A DNA stretch of 64,000 bases from Evansella cellulosilytica DSM 2522 (GCF_000177235.2 NC_014829.1:3720001-3784000), one strand, 5' to 3'. Positions 25,236-35,295 are shown, counted from the stretch's first letter. Program-made: numbers and translations. Notes: generated from the letters alone by a model not told the origin.

Positions 25236-25394
25236 ACCAATTTTTCAGTGACTGTTTTTTGTGATTGCAATGGCTACGCTCGTCGCACGCCTGATAGGAA
25301 AAACTCACTCCTATCAGGCTTTTTAATGATTGCGACGGCTACGCACATTGCTTAGTGACACTGAAAAAGTGAAAGAACACCACTTTTTTCAGTG
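25236..25394. repeat. Family-2 palindromic element with CACTGAAAAAGTG ends
   Basis: It starts TTTTTCAGTGAC (about 25239) and contains CACTGAAAAAGTG/CACTTTTTTCAGTG (25359-25394), an efficient-looking terminator for the GH30 gene. An inner hairpin GCCTGATAGG/CCTATCAGGC (25289-25319) is followed by T5. The segment GGCTACGCACATTGCTTAGT matches 11548-11562 closely (GGCTACGCACATAGCTTAG), showing a dispersed family. Confidence 0.75.
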
Positions 25395-25402
25395 CCTTCC
25401 TA

Positions 25403-28400
25403 CTATTCAGCGCGATATCTTTTTTTAGTTACGAAGAAGATAACGCCACCAATAGAGAGTAATATAAATCCTATTAACAAACTAGAATACATATTCGTTG
25501 CCGTATCAGGTAATTCCTCTCCTTGTTTTTCCTTCTCCTTGGAAGATTCATCGACAGCATCTACTTCTTTTTCCACTTCTTCGGAGTCAGGAGAGTCTAT
25601 CTCATCGTATACTTCTTTCAGTTGATTTAACTCTTCCTGCAATTCACTGAGTCGTTCTTCTAATTCAGACAATTCATAACCTAAGTCTTCATAAAGCTGC
25701 GAGAGCTCAAGTAGTTCTAACTCTAACACTTCGATTCGTTGCTGTACATCACTTACATCATTCTCAGATTTTAATTCGTTTAATCTTTGTGTAAGGTCTG
25801 CTAGTAATGCCTCTAATTCAACTATTCTCTCCAACAACTCATTGTCTGTAGGTGGTGTTGATGGCTCTTCTTCACTAGGAGGTTCTTCATCACCAGGTAC
25901 TTCTACCTCTGAATAAGAAATTAATTCAAAGTCATCAATACCTGCCCAACCATGAGATTCTCCCGCTTGTGAGAATACGCCAAATTCTATCTGACCATTT
26001 GTCACTTCTATGTTTTCAATTGTAAATGGTGTCCAAGCATCCCATGAATTTGAGAACATATCTTGTGTTAACACATCTCCACCATAATTGCGTACTTGAA
26101 GCTGAAGCGTTTCAAGTCCGCCAGATCTGACCCACACAGAAACAGCATATTCGCCATTCGGTACATCTTCAACGCGATAAGTGTATAACTCACCATCTTC
26201 TACACTATGTGTTAATTTGTATTCTCCGCTGTGAGGGAAGTCATCATCAACTGATCCATCTCCTTCCCAATCTGTTAAATCTCCAGCCTCAAAGCTCATA
26301 TTCGGTAGATCGACAACAAATCCACTAACAGTCGGCGATAAAACAAGTGGATCAGATTGTTCAGACTCGTTACCAAATATGTCTTCAGCACTGATTGTAA
26401 ACGAATATTCATGTCCGCCTTGAAGTGCATCAATGATGATTGAAGTTTCTGTTACTGGGCTAACTGATGCGACTCTTTCGCCATCTTGATAAATATTATA
26501 CTTTAAAAAGTCGAACTCGATATTGTTGTCCCAGTATAGTTTTACTGCACCACTTCTAGGCTCTCCAGAAAAATTAGTAGGTGCTGCTGGAGCGATTGAA
26601 TCCACCCCTTCTTCTGTCGTTAACGTAATAGACTGTGATGGTAACGATTCTCCCTCATTGTTATAAGCAGTTACGACGTAATTGTAAGTTGTATCTCCTG
26701 TTAGTCCATAGTCAACAAAACTTGTGTCTGAAGTAATTGTACGTTCTAAATATTCGGATGTTTGATCTTGGACAGTAAGAGAACGATAAATTTTATATCC
26801 AACTGCGCCTTCAACGCTATTCCAACTCAATTCAATATCAGAAGCGCTCAGCACGTCTCCAGCTATTCCTCCTGGTGCTTCGATATCACTAGTGGCACTA
26901 GTTGGTGCTTTCGTTGTAACACGATGTAGGCTAAAATCATCAAAGTTTGCCCAATTCCCACCGTTTGCATTTGAGAATACACCTATCTCTACTTGCCCAT
27001 TCGTTACATGAATGTTTTCGATAGAAAACTGTGTCCAAGAACCAATGCCGTTTGAACCAATCTCTTTATGAATGTCATCTCCACCATAGTTTTTCGCTTC
27101 TAATCTTAGCTCTTCTTGATCACCACTCGAACGTACCCATACAGAATACGTGTAAGTTCCGTTTGGCACTTTGATAGTTTGGTAAGTACTTTGCATATAA
27201 TCGTCACCAAGCCAGTGATCAACCTTGTATGAACCAGTACGCGCCTCAGAAATCGTTACATTATGGGCGGCATCTTGTCCACCTGGGTTCCAGCCAGACC
27301 AATGCTTCATATCTCCTGTCTCAAAACTACCGTTATTCACATAGTTCAATGTATCTTGGAAAAAGTCTGTTGAAAACTGGAACCAGTTTACATTTACAGG
27401 CCCCTGGAATACTAAATATAAATCGTTTATTCCATCAACTCCTGTCACATCAACCGGTGCAGAGATTGTTTTCCAATCGAGCCAACCACCAGTGTTACTA
27501 ATATCAACAGTTCCAATTAAGTGACCATCCGGTGAACCAACACGAAATTCAATGCCTGAATCCCACGCAGTAGCAACACGAGTTAGTACACTATTAATTT
27601 CACTATCTAAATCAACGTTTTCAAATCGAATGTAATCGTCTGTATCGATACCACCAACGAACGATCCACCACCAATATCATCCGTGTTTTCGATATTCAA
27701 TTCCGTCGATGCTTCTGAAAAATTCTCTGCTTGCATTCTAGATAATCCGGAAACAATCGTTGATCCACTTTGCTCCCCATCCCAAGTAAATGTGATGACA
27801 GAACCAGCATCTAATTCATAAATAAATGATTGTGATCCCCAACGTACTTTAAATTCTCTTGCGGCATTCGTATTGTTCATTGCTATTAATGCTTTCGATC
27901 CATCTGGATTCATAAATGCGACATTTTGAATACTATTTGTTCCTAGATCAGATGATTCTATTCTTTCAGCACCTGGTTGAACAAATTTGCTTGCATGCCC
28001 TAGAATATAGTATTCTTCATTTCTCGTAATCTCATTCGTTTCAGAGTCTATCGTTACAACACCTCGACAATCGGAACATCCACCTGTAATTCTGTCGTCA
28101 TCTTCATTTTCTGGTGGTGTAATTGGACCAGCGTTTTCATCCAATGCTAAGTTCCAAAGCAAGACGCTCTTGCTCCAGTTACGAATTGATCCAATCATAA
28201 TGTTTTCCATATTCCATGCTAGGTTTTCTCCAAAATCTGTTGCCCAATCTCCACCTGAGCATTCTGTAAACCAGATTCCTTTATCCGGGTGCTCATTGTT
28301 GATTAATGATTGGTTTCTAAAATCCCCTGCATAACAGTGAAAGGCCGTACCTGCAACGTACTCTTTCACCTCATCATCTTCGAGAACTTCTAAAGGATAC

Positions 28401-29287
28401 TCAGGCTCATTCCAGTTATGGTCCCAAATGATTATTTTCGTATCAATATTGTTCTCTTCGAACGCAGGTCCTAAATGATTTTTAACAAACTCAGCTTGCG
28501 CACTTGCAGTCATTCTCATTGTTGGATAACCGTATTCAGAGCCACCGTCACCAGACTCATGATGTGGTTCATTTTGTACAGTAACCGCGTATACATCAAT
28601 ACCTTCTTCTTGATAAGCCTCTATAAATTTCACAAAATAATTAGCGTATGTGTCATAATGCTCTTCTTTCAAGCGGCCGCCATTTAATGTTTCTGGCTCC
28701 TTCATCCAGGCTGGTGCACTCCATGGACTAGCCATTATTTTAATATCTTCTTGAATATCCACTATCTCTTGGAGAACAGCGATAACATCTGCATCCTCTT
28801 CTATCGTGAAGTGCTCTAAATCTGGATCTGTTTCACCTTCTGGCATATCGTTATACGTAAATCTTTTCGTGTTAAAGTCAGATGCACCCATTGTCACTCT
28901 CAAAAAACTAAAGTTTGCATCCTCTTCTTCATTTCCAAAAAGTTCACTTAACAATTCTGTACGTTCTTCTGCTGGTAGTCGATTGATTAAGTAGGCTGAC
29001 GAGCCAGATAAGGCTGCGCCAAATCCGTCCATCTCTTGGTAGGTTGTGTGTTCATTGACATCGATTGTCGTAGATTTACTTGGAGTAAGACTATCATCTT
29101 GAAAATATATTTTATCTACTTTCTCTAGTTTTTTAGATTCATCTGCTTGCGTTAGCCATGCTTCAACTTCTATATCTGTGTCATTTGCAAATGTTGTATT
29201 CATAAAAGAAGTAGAAAATGGAGAAACAACTAATAATACAGTCGCTAAAATGATCGATAAATGCTTTACTTTATTTTTCAATTTCAT
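25403..29287 (-). CDS. Secreted, sortase-anchored multidomain GH30 glycosidase
   Basis: 1294 residues. Signal peptide about 1-35. The GH30 catalytic domain (about 60-505) has acid/base Glu240 (VQNEP) and nucleophile Glu342 (FTEC). A CBM6-like domain lies at about 515-640. Two similar jelly-roll CBMs (about 648-790 and 993-1127) each begin NxSFEtGDxxxW. Two fibronectin III domains (about 800-892, 897-985) lie between them. An acidic linker, a coiled coil (about 1147-1235), LPDTA (1259-1263), a membrane helix and the KKRYR tail complete the wall-sorting signal. GH30 members cleave beta-1,6-glucan, glucosylceramide, xylan or related beta-glycosides; the exact substrate is unresolved. A LacI-type operator lies upstream (29399). 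Confidence 0.93.
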   Translation of the reverse strand: MKLKNKVKHLSIILATVLLVVSPFSTSFMNTTFANDTDIEVEAWLTQADESKKLEKVDKIYFQDDSLTPSKSTTIDVNEHTTYQEMDGFGAALSGSSAYLINRLPAEERTELLSELFGNEEEDANFSFLRVTMGASDFNTKRFTYNDMPEGETDPDLEHFTIEEDADVIAVLQEIVDIQEDIKIMASPWSAPAWMKEPETLNGGRLKEEHYDTYANYFVKFIEAYQEEGIDVYAVTVQNEPHHESGDGGSEYGYPTMRMTASAQAEFVKNHLGPAFEENNIDTKIIIWDHNWNEPEYPLEVLEDDEVKEYVAGTAFHCYAGDFRNQSLINNEHPDKGIWFTECSGGDWATDFGENLAWNMENIMIGSIRNWSKSVLLWNLALDENAGPITPPENEDDDRITGGCSDCRGVVTIDSETNEITRNEEYYILGHASKFVQPGAERIESSDLGTNSIQNVAFMNPDGSKALIAMNNTNAAREFKVRWGSQSFIYELDAGSVITFTWDGEQSGSTIVSGLSRMQAENFSEASTELNIENTDDIGGGSFVGGIDTDDYIRFENVDLDSEINSVLTRVATAWDSGIEFRVGSPDGHLIGTVDISNTGGWLDWKTISAPVDVTGVDGINDLYLVFQGPVNVNWFQFSTDFFQDTLNYVNNGSFETGDMKHWSGWNPGGQDAAHNVTISEARTGSYKVDHWLGDDYMQSTYQTIKVPNGTYTYSVWVRSSGDQEELRLEAKNYGGDDIHKEIGSNGIGSWTQFSIENIHVTNGQVEIGVFSNANGGNWANFDDFSLHRVTTKAPTSATSDIEAPGGIAGDVLSASDIELSWNSVEGAVGYKIYRSLTVQDQTSEYLERTITSDTSFVDYGLTGDTTYNYVVTAYNNEGESLPSQSITLTTEEGVDSIAPAAPTNFSGEPRSGAVKLYWDNNIEFDFLKYNIYQDGERVASVSPVTETSIIIDALQGGHEYSFTISAEDIFGNESEQSDPLVLSPTVSGFVVDLPNMSFEAGDLTDWEGDGSVDDDFPHSGEYKLTHSVEDGELYTYRVEDVPNGEYAVSVWVRSGGLETLQLQVRNYGGDVLTQDMFSNSWDAWTPFTIENIEVTNGQIEFGVFSQAGESHGWAGIDDFELISYSEVEVPGDEEPPSEEEPSTPPTDNELLERIVELEALLADLTQRLNELKSENDVSDVQQRIEVLELELLELSQLYEDLGYELSELEERLSELQEELNQLKEVYDEIDSPDSEEVEKEVDAVDESSKEKEKQGEELPDTATNMYSSLLIGFILLSIGGVIFFVTKKRYRAE

Positions 29288-29398
29288 CTCCCTTTCTTTT
29301 CACTAAATTTTTTAAATATTCAATCAATATTTTTTAACACTATGAAGCTACCCTCCTTTCAAATTGATTACTATAATATCGTTATCTTTCAGCAAGAA

Positions 29399-29412
29399 TG
29401 ATAACGTTATCA
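29399..29412 (-). promoter_or_regulatory. LacI-type operator before secreted GH30
   Basis: TGATAACGTTATCA, a perfect 14-bp palindrome of the same family as the TGTTAACGTTAACA sites at 30929 and 35397. It is 112 bp upstream of the GH30 start. Confidence 0.7.
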
Positions 29413-29471
29413 ATATTATGTAGATGCTCCGAAAGTGCAACTTACCTTCCGGAGCACTTGAAAAATCTAAG

Positions 29472-30818
29472 TTAGTTAATAATAAATGTGCTTATCGATC
29501 TTGCTGGCACATGAATCTCAGCGTTACTATCTTCCACGATTACGTTTGTGTTTAAGCTTGCTTCATTTTCATTTAAGACAATGACAACCATTTCACCATT
29601 GCTATTTTTAAAGGCTGTAATAGATACACCCTCTAAACCACTTGTAACACCAATTCTTCTAGCACCTGGCTTTATAAATTTACTGAAATGTCCAATGTAA
29701 TAATATGAACTATTATAATGAACTTCGTCCTTTTTCGTATCAACAATAATCGGGGCATCACAATAGTTGCCTACATGATTCGGTCCACCTTGTTCATTTA
29801 AGACAATATTCCAATCTATGAAACCTTCTAGCCAATTGTTCATATCACCTATAATGTTTCTTGCGTACCTTTCTCCCGTATGCCATGCACCTAGCTGTAC
29901 TCCGCCTTCTATGCATCCTTCTGTAAATAATAAGTGCTTGTCAGGAAAAGCGTCATGAACTTTTGATAGATTTTCAAATTCTTCAGATACGTACCAATGG
30001 TTTCCTGTACCCCAAACGTACTTAGCCGCCTCAGGATCTGATAAAACTGTTGATGCGCGTTCAACGATAACATCACGATTATGATCCCAGATGATAATAT
30101 TTTTATCTTGTAAGCCATTTTTTTCTAATGTTGGTCCTAAATAGTTTTTAACAAAATCTCGCTCCTCTTCAGCTGTATAAATGCAGGAATCCCACGTTTG
30201 TACTGCTTCAGGCTCATTTTGTACTGATACTCCCCAGATTGGAATACCTGCGGCTTCCATCTCTTGAATATATTTAACATAATAGTTTGCCCACACTTGA
30301 CGGTATTCGTCCTTTAGCTTACCACCATGGTTCATTTCATCATTTGTTTTCATCCACGCTGGTGGACTCCACGGTGAAGATAATAGTGTAAGCTGTTCAC
30401 CTGCTTTATTCGTTGCATCCTTGATAAGAGGGATGACATATTTTTGTTCTCTTTCAATAGAAAAAGATGCTAGTGATTCATCTCCGTCTTCAACGTAAGT
30501 ATAGTTTTCTAATGCAAAGTCACAGCTATGAATATGTGTCCTCCCTAGGTTATAGCCTAGACCATTTGTTTTATCAAAATAGGCACTAAGGACACTCTCT
30601 CTTTTTTCTGGTGAAATTTGCGCTAAACTATATGCTGCTGCTTCCGTAAAAGCACCACCAAATCCCATCCATTCTTGGTATTCCTTTGATGCATCTATTT
30701 CAATGGTATTTTCTAATTTTTCTTGATGAGTATTTTTCGTTAATTGTACCGTTGGCTGTTCTTCCCACTTCTTATTCGATTGTTGACTTGTTTGGATTAC
30801 TTTTACTTTCTTTGACAT
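29472..30818 (-). CDS. Cytoplasmic GH30 glycosidase
   Basis: 448 residues without signal peptide or accessory domain. GH30 catalytic barrel with acid/base Glu202 (VQNEPEA) and nucleophile Glu300 (LLFTEGC), plus the conserved GFGGAFTEA and SSPWSPPAWMK motifs. It is a shorter relative of the secreted enzyme and keeps both catalytic residues. In the cell it would hydrolyse oligosaccharides brought in by the ABC transporter of this locus. An operator palindrome lies upstream at 30929. The enzyme resembles the glucosylceramidase/beta-1,6-glucanase branch, but specificity cannot be read from sequence alone. Confidence 0.92.
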   Translation of the reverse strand: MSKKVKVIQTSQQSNKKWEEQPTVQLTKNTHQEKLENTIEIDASKEYQEWMGFGGAFTEAAAYSLAQISPEKRESVLSAYFDKTNGLGYNLGRTHIHSCDFALENYTYVEDGDESLASFSIEREQKYVIPLIKDATNKAGEQLTLLSSPWSPPAWMKTNDEMNHGGKLKDEYRQVWANYYVKYIQEMEAAGIPIWGVSVQNEPEAVQTWDSCIYTAEEERDFVKNYLGPTLEKNGLQDKNIIIWDHNRDVIVERASTVLSDPEAAKYVWGTGNHWYVSEEFENLSKVHDAFPDKHLLFTEGCIEGGVQLGAWHTGERYARNIIGDMNNWLEGFIDWNIVLNEQGGPNHVGNYCDAPIIVDTKKDEVHYNSSYYYIGHFSKFIKPGARRIGVTSGLEGVSITAFKNSNGEMVVIVLNENEASLNTNVIVEDSNAEIHVPARSISTFIIN

Positions 30819-30928
30819 TTGCTAAAACCTCCAAGTTGTAAACTTACTTTTATGAAAATGCTGAGAATGTTATATTACAATCTCATATTCAATTTAGTGT
30901 TTATGAACAATTTTTTTCTTCTACAAGT

Positions 30929-30950
30929 AAAATGTTAACGTTAACATTTT
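30929..30950 (-). promoter_or_regulatory. LacI-type operator before cytoplasmic GH30
   Basis: A 22-bp perfect palindrome with core TGTTAACGTTAACA flanked by AAAA/TTTT. It lies between the lacI-family stop and the GH30 start. Confidence 0.85.
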
Positions 30951-30972
30951 GCTGTGAAAAAATAGTCTGCCT

Positions 30973-31938
30973 TTACTCTTTCATAAAGACAGAGTTGTTA
31001 AATAGTATTTGGGGCTTTATCATTTTTTGAATCATCGGTGTTTCTGGTTTTTCTATTTTTTCTATTAACAGCTCTGCAAGCTCCTTACCGGCTTCATAAA
31101 CTGGTTGTTGTACGGTTGTAATCTTTGGATCCGTTAACATTTCGTAACCTAAACCATCAAATCCAGTAACAGATACATCATGGGGAACATTTTTCTTAAA
31201 TTGTCTACATGCTCTGATTGCCCCTAAAGCGAGCGCGTCACTCGTACAACATATTGCAGAAACATTACTTTCACCTAACAGCTCTATCGCCTTGTAATAC
31301 CCACCTTGTTCGTTATTTTCCCCGAATTTAATTAAGTCAGATCGAACAGGTATTCCGTGTTCTGTAAGGGCTTTCTTATATCCATTTAATCTATCAAACA
31401 CATATCTACGATTAATATCGTTGATGACAATAATACCAATGTCTTTGTGGCCAGATTCAATAAGATGTTTTGTCATGTCATATGCGCCAGAAAAGTTATC
31501 TACGTCTACTGAATCGATATCTAAGTCTGAATGCCCAAATAATACAGTCGGAACGGAGAATTTCTCTTTAATGAGTGGTTCTTCATCCTTACTAATACCC
31601 ATTGCAATAATGCCATCGCACTTGTATGGAAAATCCCAATCACGACGAACAAGAAATGAATAATATTTTTCACTCAATGCGTCACTTATCCCTGCCACAA
31701 AATGCATCCCAAATGGATCTACCATTCTAATCTCTTGCTTAATAAACACATGAATAACACGTGTTTTATTAGAAACGAGCGCTCTGGCAGCTTGATTACC
31801 TTGATACTTCAATTTTTCTATGACACTTTCTACTTTTTCACGCGTTTCCTTTTTTACAATTTCAGGGTTATTTATTACTCTTGAAACTGTAATAACAGAC
31901 ACCCCAGCATACTTGGCTACTTCTTTCATATTAGCCAT
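30973..31938 (-). CDS. LacI-family transcriptional regulator of GH30 locus
   Basis: 321 residues from the ATG at 31938, which follows AGGGTGA; a GTG at 31947 overlaps that site. The N-terminal helix-turn-helix MKEVAKYAGVSVITVSRVIN and hinge are typical, and the C-terminal periplasmic-binding-like domain (about 60-321) binds a sugar effector. Four palindromic sites of the NGTTAACGTTAACN type flank the operon genes and are the obvious targets. It lies between the transporter genes and the two glycosidases, so it most likely induces the whole locus when its glycan ligand is present. Confidence 0.93.
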   Translation of the reverse strand: MANMKEVAKYAGVSVITVSRVINNPEIVKKETREKVESVIEKLKYQGNQAARALVSNKTRVIHVFIKQEIRMVDPFGMHFVAGISDALSEKYYSFLVRRDWDFPYKCDGIIAMGISKDEEPLIKEKFSVPTVLFGHSDLDIDSVDVDNFSGAYDMTKHLIESGHKDIGIIVINDINRRYVFDRLNGYKKALTEHGIPVRSDLIKFGENNEQGGYYKAIELLGESNVSAICCTSDALALGAIRACRQFKKNVPHDVSVTGFDGLGYEMLTDPKITTVQQPVYEAGKELAELLIEKIEKPETPMIQKMIKPQILFNNSVFMKE

Positions 31939-32051
31939 TAAAATCACCCTATCGACATTTAAGATATATTTAATTCATATTATATCTTAAATTTTCAGTA
32001 ATAAATAACTTATATAGTAAAATTCTCACTTTTATAAAGGTGCCCAAGTCA

Positions 32052-32903
32052 TTAGCTCTTGACAGCACCCTCTGACAGACTTTGAATAAATAAACGGTTA
32101 AACATTAAGAATACGATAAGTAGTGGAACGGTTGCCCAGAATGTTCCTGACATAATCATTCCATAGTCCATTTGTCGTGCGTCGTTTAGTGCACGTAGTG
32201 CAACTTGTAACGTGTGCACTGATGGGTCACGTAATACAACGATCGGCCATAAGAAGTCATTCCATACGTGCATGAACACGATTATCCCTAACGTTGCGAA
32301 TGCCGGTAAAATCATTGGTACGACGATGTTCCAATAAATTCGGAAGTTTGAGCATCCGTCTATTTTCGCAGCTTCAATGATTTCGTACGGTACCCCTTCT
32401 TTAATGTACTGTCTCATCCAGAAAATACCGAATGCGTTAATTAAACCAGGAATAATAATCGCACGGAAATCGTTCAACCAACCTAAAGTTGTAATGATGT
32501 AGTACTGTGGAATTAACCCTAATTGCGGTGGTACCATCATCGTCACAAGAATAATCCCGAATAAAACATTTTTCCCTTTAAAATCAAGCTTCGAGAACGT
32601 GTAGCCTGCTAATGAACATAGGAATAGTACACCAAAAGTGATTGACGCAGATACAAATAACGAGTTACCCATTGCACCGAAGAAGTCGATATTCCCTAAC
32701 ACCTTTTGGAAGTTTCCAACCAAATCAGAACCTGGTGTAAACGGTGGTGGTACGGTGTTGATTTCTCTATTTAATCTCGTTGCCATAACGAACATATAGT
32801 AAAACGGAAATAGGGAAGCCATTGAACCAAACACTAAGAACAAATAAACGAAGGCCCTTTTAAGAGAAAACTTCCCTGATCCAACTTCTTTATTTTTAGC
32901 CAT
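32052..32903 (-). CDS. Sugar ABC transporter permease (MalG/AraQ-like)
   Basis: 283 residues, six membrane helices, with the inner-membrane loop motif EAAKIDGCSNFRIYWNIVVP (EAA box). It pairs with the permease immediately upstream, 13 bp away. No ATPase gene is in the locus; a shared MsmX-like ATPase encoded elsewhere usually serves such carbohydrate transporters in Bacilli (family knowledge). Confidence 0.93.
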   Translation of the reverse strand: MAKNKEVGSGKFSLKRAFVYLFLVFGSMASLFPFYYMFVMATRLNREINTVPPPFTPGSDLVGNFQKVLGNIDFFGAMGNSLFVSASITFGVLFLCSLAGYTFSKLDFKGKNVLFGIILVTMMVPPQLGLIPQYYIITTLGWLNDFRAIIIPGLINAFGIFWMRQYIKEGVPYEIIEAAKIDGCSNFRIYWNIVVPMILPAFATLGIIVFMHVWNDFLWPIVVLRDPSVHTLQVALRALNDARQMDYGMIMSGTFWATVPLLIVFLMFNRLFIQSLSEGAVKS

Positions 32904-32916
32904 AGTAAGTTCCCTC

Positions 32917-33834
32917 CTAAACTACTTTCTTTGATTTGCCGACTCTATTTGTAATGAGTAAGTTAATCGCCGTTAAAATAATGATGATGAAGAATAATGC
33001 AATTGCTGCTGCAGAGGCTGTACCAAACGAGTTATACACGAATGCATCTCTCCATAAGTAAGCAACCATTGTAATACCTTCTTCACGAAGTCCTCTTCCG
33101 AGGAAAATTAAAGGCTCTGTGAATAGTTGGAACGCACCGATTGTCGCTGTAAATACAACAAACATTAAAATTGGCTTTAACATTGGAAGTGTAATCATTC
33201 GAATTTGTTGAGCGACAGTTGCCCCATCAATTTTCGCTGCTTCATACAAGTCTTTCGGAATACTTTGCATTCCTGCTAAGAAAATGATCGTATTATATCC
33301 GACCCATCTCCAAAATACCATTGTCGAAATAGCGATCTTTACTGGCCAATACTCTTGATTCCAACGAATCGGATCGATATCAAACATGCTTAAAATATAG
33401 TTTACGAAACCAAATGGCTGGTTATTAAACACAACACCGAAAATAATCGCAACGGCTACAACCGACGTAATGTACGGTAAGAACACTAACGTTCTAAACG
33501 TATTACGGAATCGAATCAATGCAGAATTGAGGGCAAACGCCAATAATAGCGCTGCTACAATTTGCGGAAGTGTCCCCATCAGTCCAATGATGAATGTGTT
33601 TAAGATTGATGAGAAAAATACAGAATCTCCAAAGATGATCTCAAAGTTACGTAATCCGACATATGTCATTGGCGTTAAGCCGTCCCAGCGGAAAAATGAT
33701 AAGTAAAAGCTAAATACCATTGGGAATAAGCCGAAAATCGCAAACAAAATAAAAAATGGAGAAATAAACAAGTAAGCTGATAAAGCAGTTCGTTTTTTCT
33801 CAGAGAGCTTTCTAGTTTTTACGGTTGTCTCCAA
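32917..33834 (-). CDS. Sugar ABC transporter permease (MalF/UgpA-like)
   Basis: 305 residues. Six membrane helices after a short cytoplasmic N-terminus, EAA motif EAAKIDGATVAQQIRMITLP near residue 210. It is 159 bp downstream of the binding-protein gene, with a stem-loop in the gap, and it forms the channel with the next gene. Substrate type (oligosaccharide) is inferred from family and locus. Confidence 0.93.
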   Translation of the reverse strand: METTVKTRKLSEKKRTALSAYLFISPFFILFAIFGLFPMVFSFYLSFFRWDGLTPMTYVGLRNFEIIFGDSVFFSSILNTFIIGLMGTLPQIVAALLLAFALNSALIRFRNTFRTLVFLPYITSVVAVAIIFGVVFNNQPFGFVNYILSMFDIDPIRWNQEYWPVKIAISTMVFWRWVGYNTIIFLAGMQSIPKDLYEAAKIDGATVAQQIRMITLPMLKPILMFVVFTATIGAFQLFTEPLIFLGRGLREEGITMVAYLWRDAFVYNSFGTASAAAIALFFIIIILTAINLLITNRVGKSKKVV

Positions 33835-33938
33835 TCTATTTCCCTCCTCTAAAAAATAGTAGGTAGATATTCACTTATTGCTATATTTTGTCTACACGCT
33901 GAAGAGGTAACCATTAATTTATAGTAGAAAAAACAGAA

Positions 33939-33964
33939 GGGTATGGAACGATACTTCCATACCC
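33939..33964 (-). terminator. Intercistronic stem-loop after binding-protein gene
   Basis: GGGTATGGAA/TTCCATACCC stem with a CGATAC loop, followed on the minus strand by TTCTGTTTTTTC. It is placed between the binding protein and the permeases, where partial termination or 3'-end protection would give more binding protein than permease. Confidence 0.7.
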
Positions 33965-33993
33965 TCCGATAAAGGTTTCAAAATAATTACTTA

Positions 33994-35295
33994 TTATTGT
34001 CTCTCAAGTAAACTATGAACACGCTCAAGCATTGCTTCCCACTCTTCGTCTGGGTCGCTTCCAGCTGCTACGTTGTCTAATGCTTCTACCATTTCTTCAT
34101 TTACATTTTGATAGTTTCTACCTTTGTATACTGGAAGAACTGCCTCTGCTGCTTCTGAGAATACTTGTGCAGTGTTAATACCACCGAAGTATGGGTCTGA
34201 ATACTCTTGGAATTCAGGCATGTCATATACAGCTGGTGCTGATGGGAATAATCCATAGCCTTCATACGCTTTCAACTGTTGCTCTGGTGCAGTTAGCCAT
34301 TTGATAAACTCATAAGCTTCTTCTGGATGCTCACTTTCAGCAGGAATTGCTAAATAAGATCCACCCCAGTTACCTGACCCTTCAGGCATTGTCGTAATTG
34401 ACCATACACCTTCTTCAGGGCTGTTATCTTTGATTTGTCCTTGCATCCAAGCTGGCGCTATCATAACTGCGTATGAACCGTCATCCATCCCGCCATACCA
34501 TTCAGCAGACCATAAATCAATTTCACCTACTAATCCTTGTTGATATAAATCTGCTGTGTAGTTAAATGCTGCTCTAATTTCATCATGATCATCAATAATC
34601 AGTTCATCTGAGCTGTTAAAATATTGCTGAGTAGCTTGTGCACGTTTTGCGTTATAAATAAGCTCTCCATTATCTGCGATAAATTTACCAGTTGCGTCAT
34701 GGATTTCTTGTGCTACTCTAGCAAAATCATCCCATGTTTCTAACAATTCAGAAACCGCTTCTGGAGAAGAGTCAAAACCAGCTTCTTCAAATACGTCTGT
34801 ACGATAGTACATTACTGATGGACCGATATCCGTTGGTAAACCGAATTGGAAGGAACCATCTGCACTTTGTCCATACATCCAAACCCAATCTAAAAATTCC
34901 CCTTCGACTTCTGATGCACCAAGGTCATATAAATTGTAGAAGCCATTCTCAGCTACTTTAAATCTCTCAATAGCACCTTCTTCAATCATCGCAATATCTG
35001 GTGCCCCACTATTAGCTGAAAGTGAAGTGAATAAATTATCATGAGAATCTTCAAAACTACTATTTTGCAGGTTAATTGAAATGTGTGGATTCATCTCAAC
35101 ATATTCTTCTATTAATACATCGTATCCTGTGTTACCTGATTCCCAAAATACGAGTTCAATTTCTGCATCGTCGCTACCGATATGCGTGATCTCTGTATCA
35201 TCATCTGCGTCTGCCCCTTCATTATTGCCACCACATGCAGCAAGTAAGCTAGCCGCTATGATCGTTGTTGCTCCTAGTTTCCAATATTTATTCAT
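33994..35295 (-). CDS. Sugar ABC transporter substrate-binding lipoprotein
   Basis: 433 residues. Lipobox SLLAACGG with Cys21 as lipidation site. The mature protein is a type-1 extracellular solute-binding fold (MalE/UgpB-like cluster) with ELVFWESGNTGYDVLIEEY near residue 47, GAPDIAMIEEG near 96 and PAWMQGQ near 285. Very acidic, in keeping with a halo- or alkaliphilic host. It is first in the transporter operon behind a strong promoter whose -10 is covered by a LacI-type operator. Substrate is likely a beta-glucan or related oligosaccharide, inferred from the paired GH30 enzymes. Confidence 0.93.
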   Translation of the reverse strand: MNKYWKLGATTIIAASLLAACGGNNEGADADDDTEITHIGSDDAEIELVFWESGNTGYDVLIEEYVEMNPHISINLQNSSFEDSHDNLFTSLSANSGAPDIAMIEEGAIERFKVAENGFYNLYDLGASEVEGEFLDWVWMYGQSADGSFQFGLPTDIGPSVMYYRTDVFEEAGFDSSPEAVSELLETWDDFARVAQEIHDATGKFIADNGELIYNAKRAQATQQYFNSSDELIIDDHDEIRAAFNYTADLYQQGLVGEIDLWSAEWYGGMDDGSYAVMIAPAWMQGQIKDNSPEEGVWSITTMPEGSGNWGGSYLAIPAESEHPEEAYEFIKWLTAPEQQLKAYEGYGLFPSAPAVYDMPEFQEYSDPYFGGINTAQVFSEAAEAVLPVYKGRNYQNVNEEMVEALDNVAAGSDPDEEWEAMLERVHSLLERQ

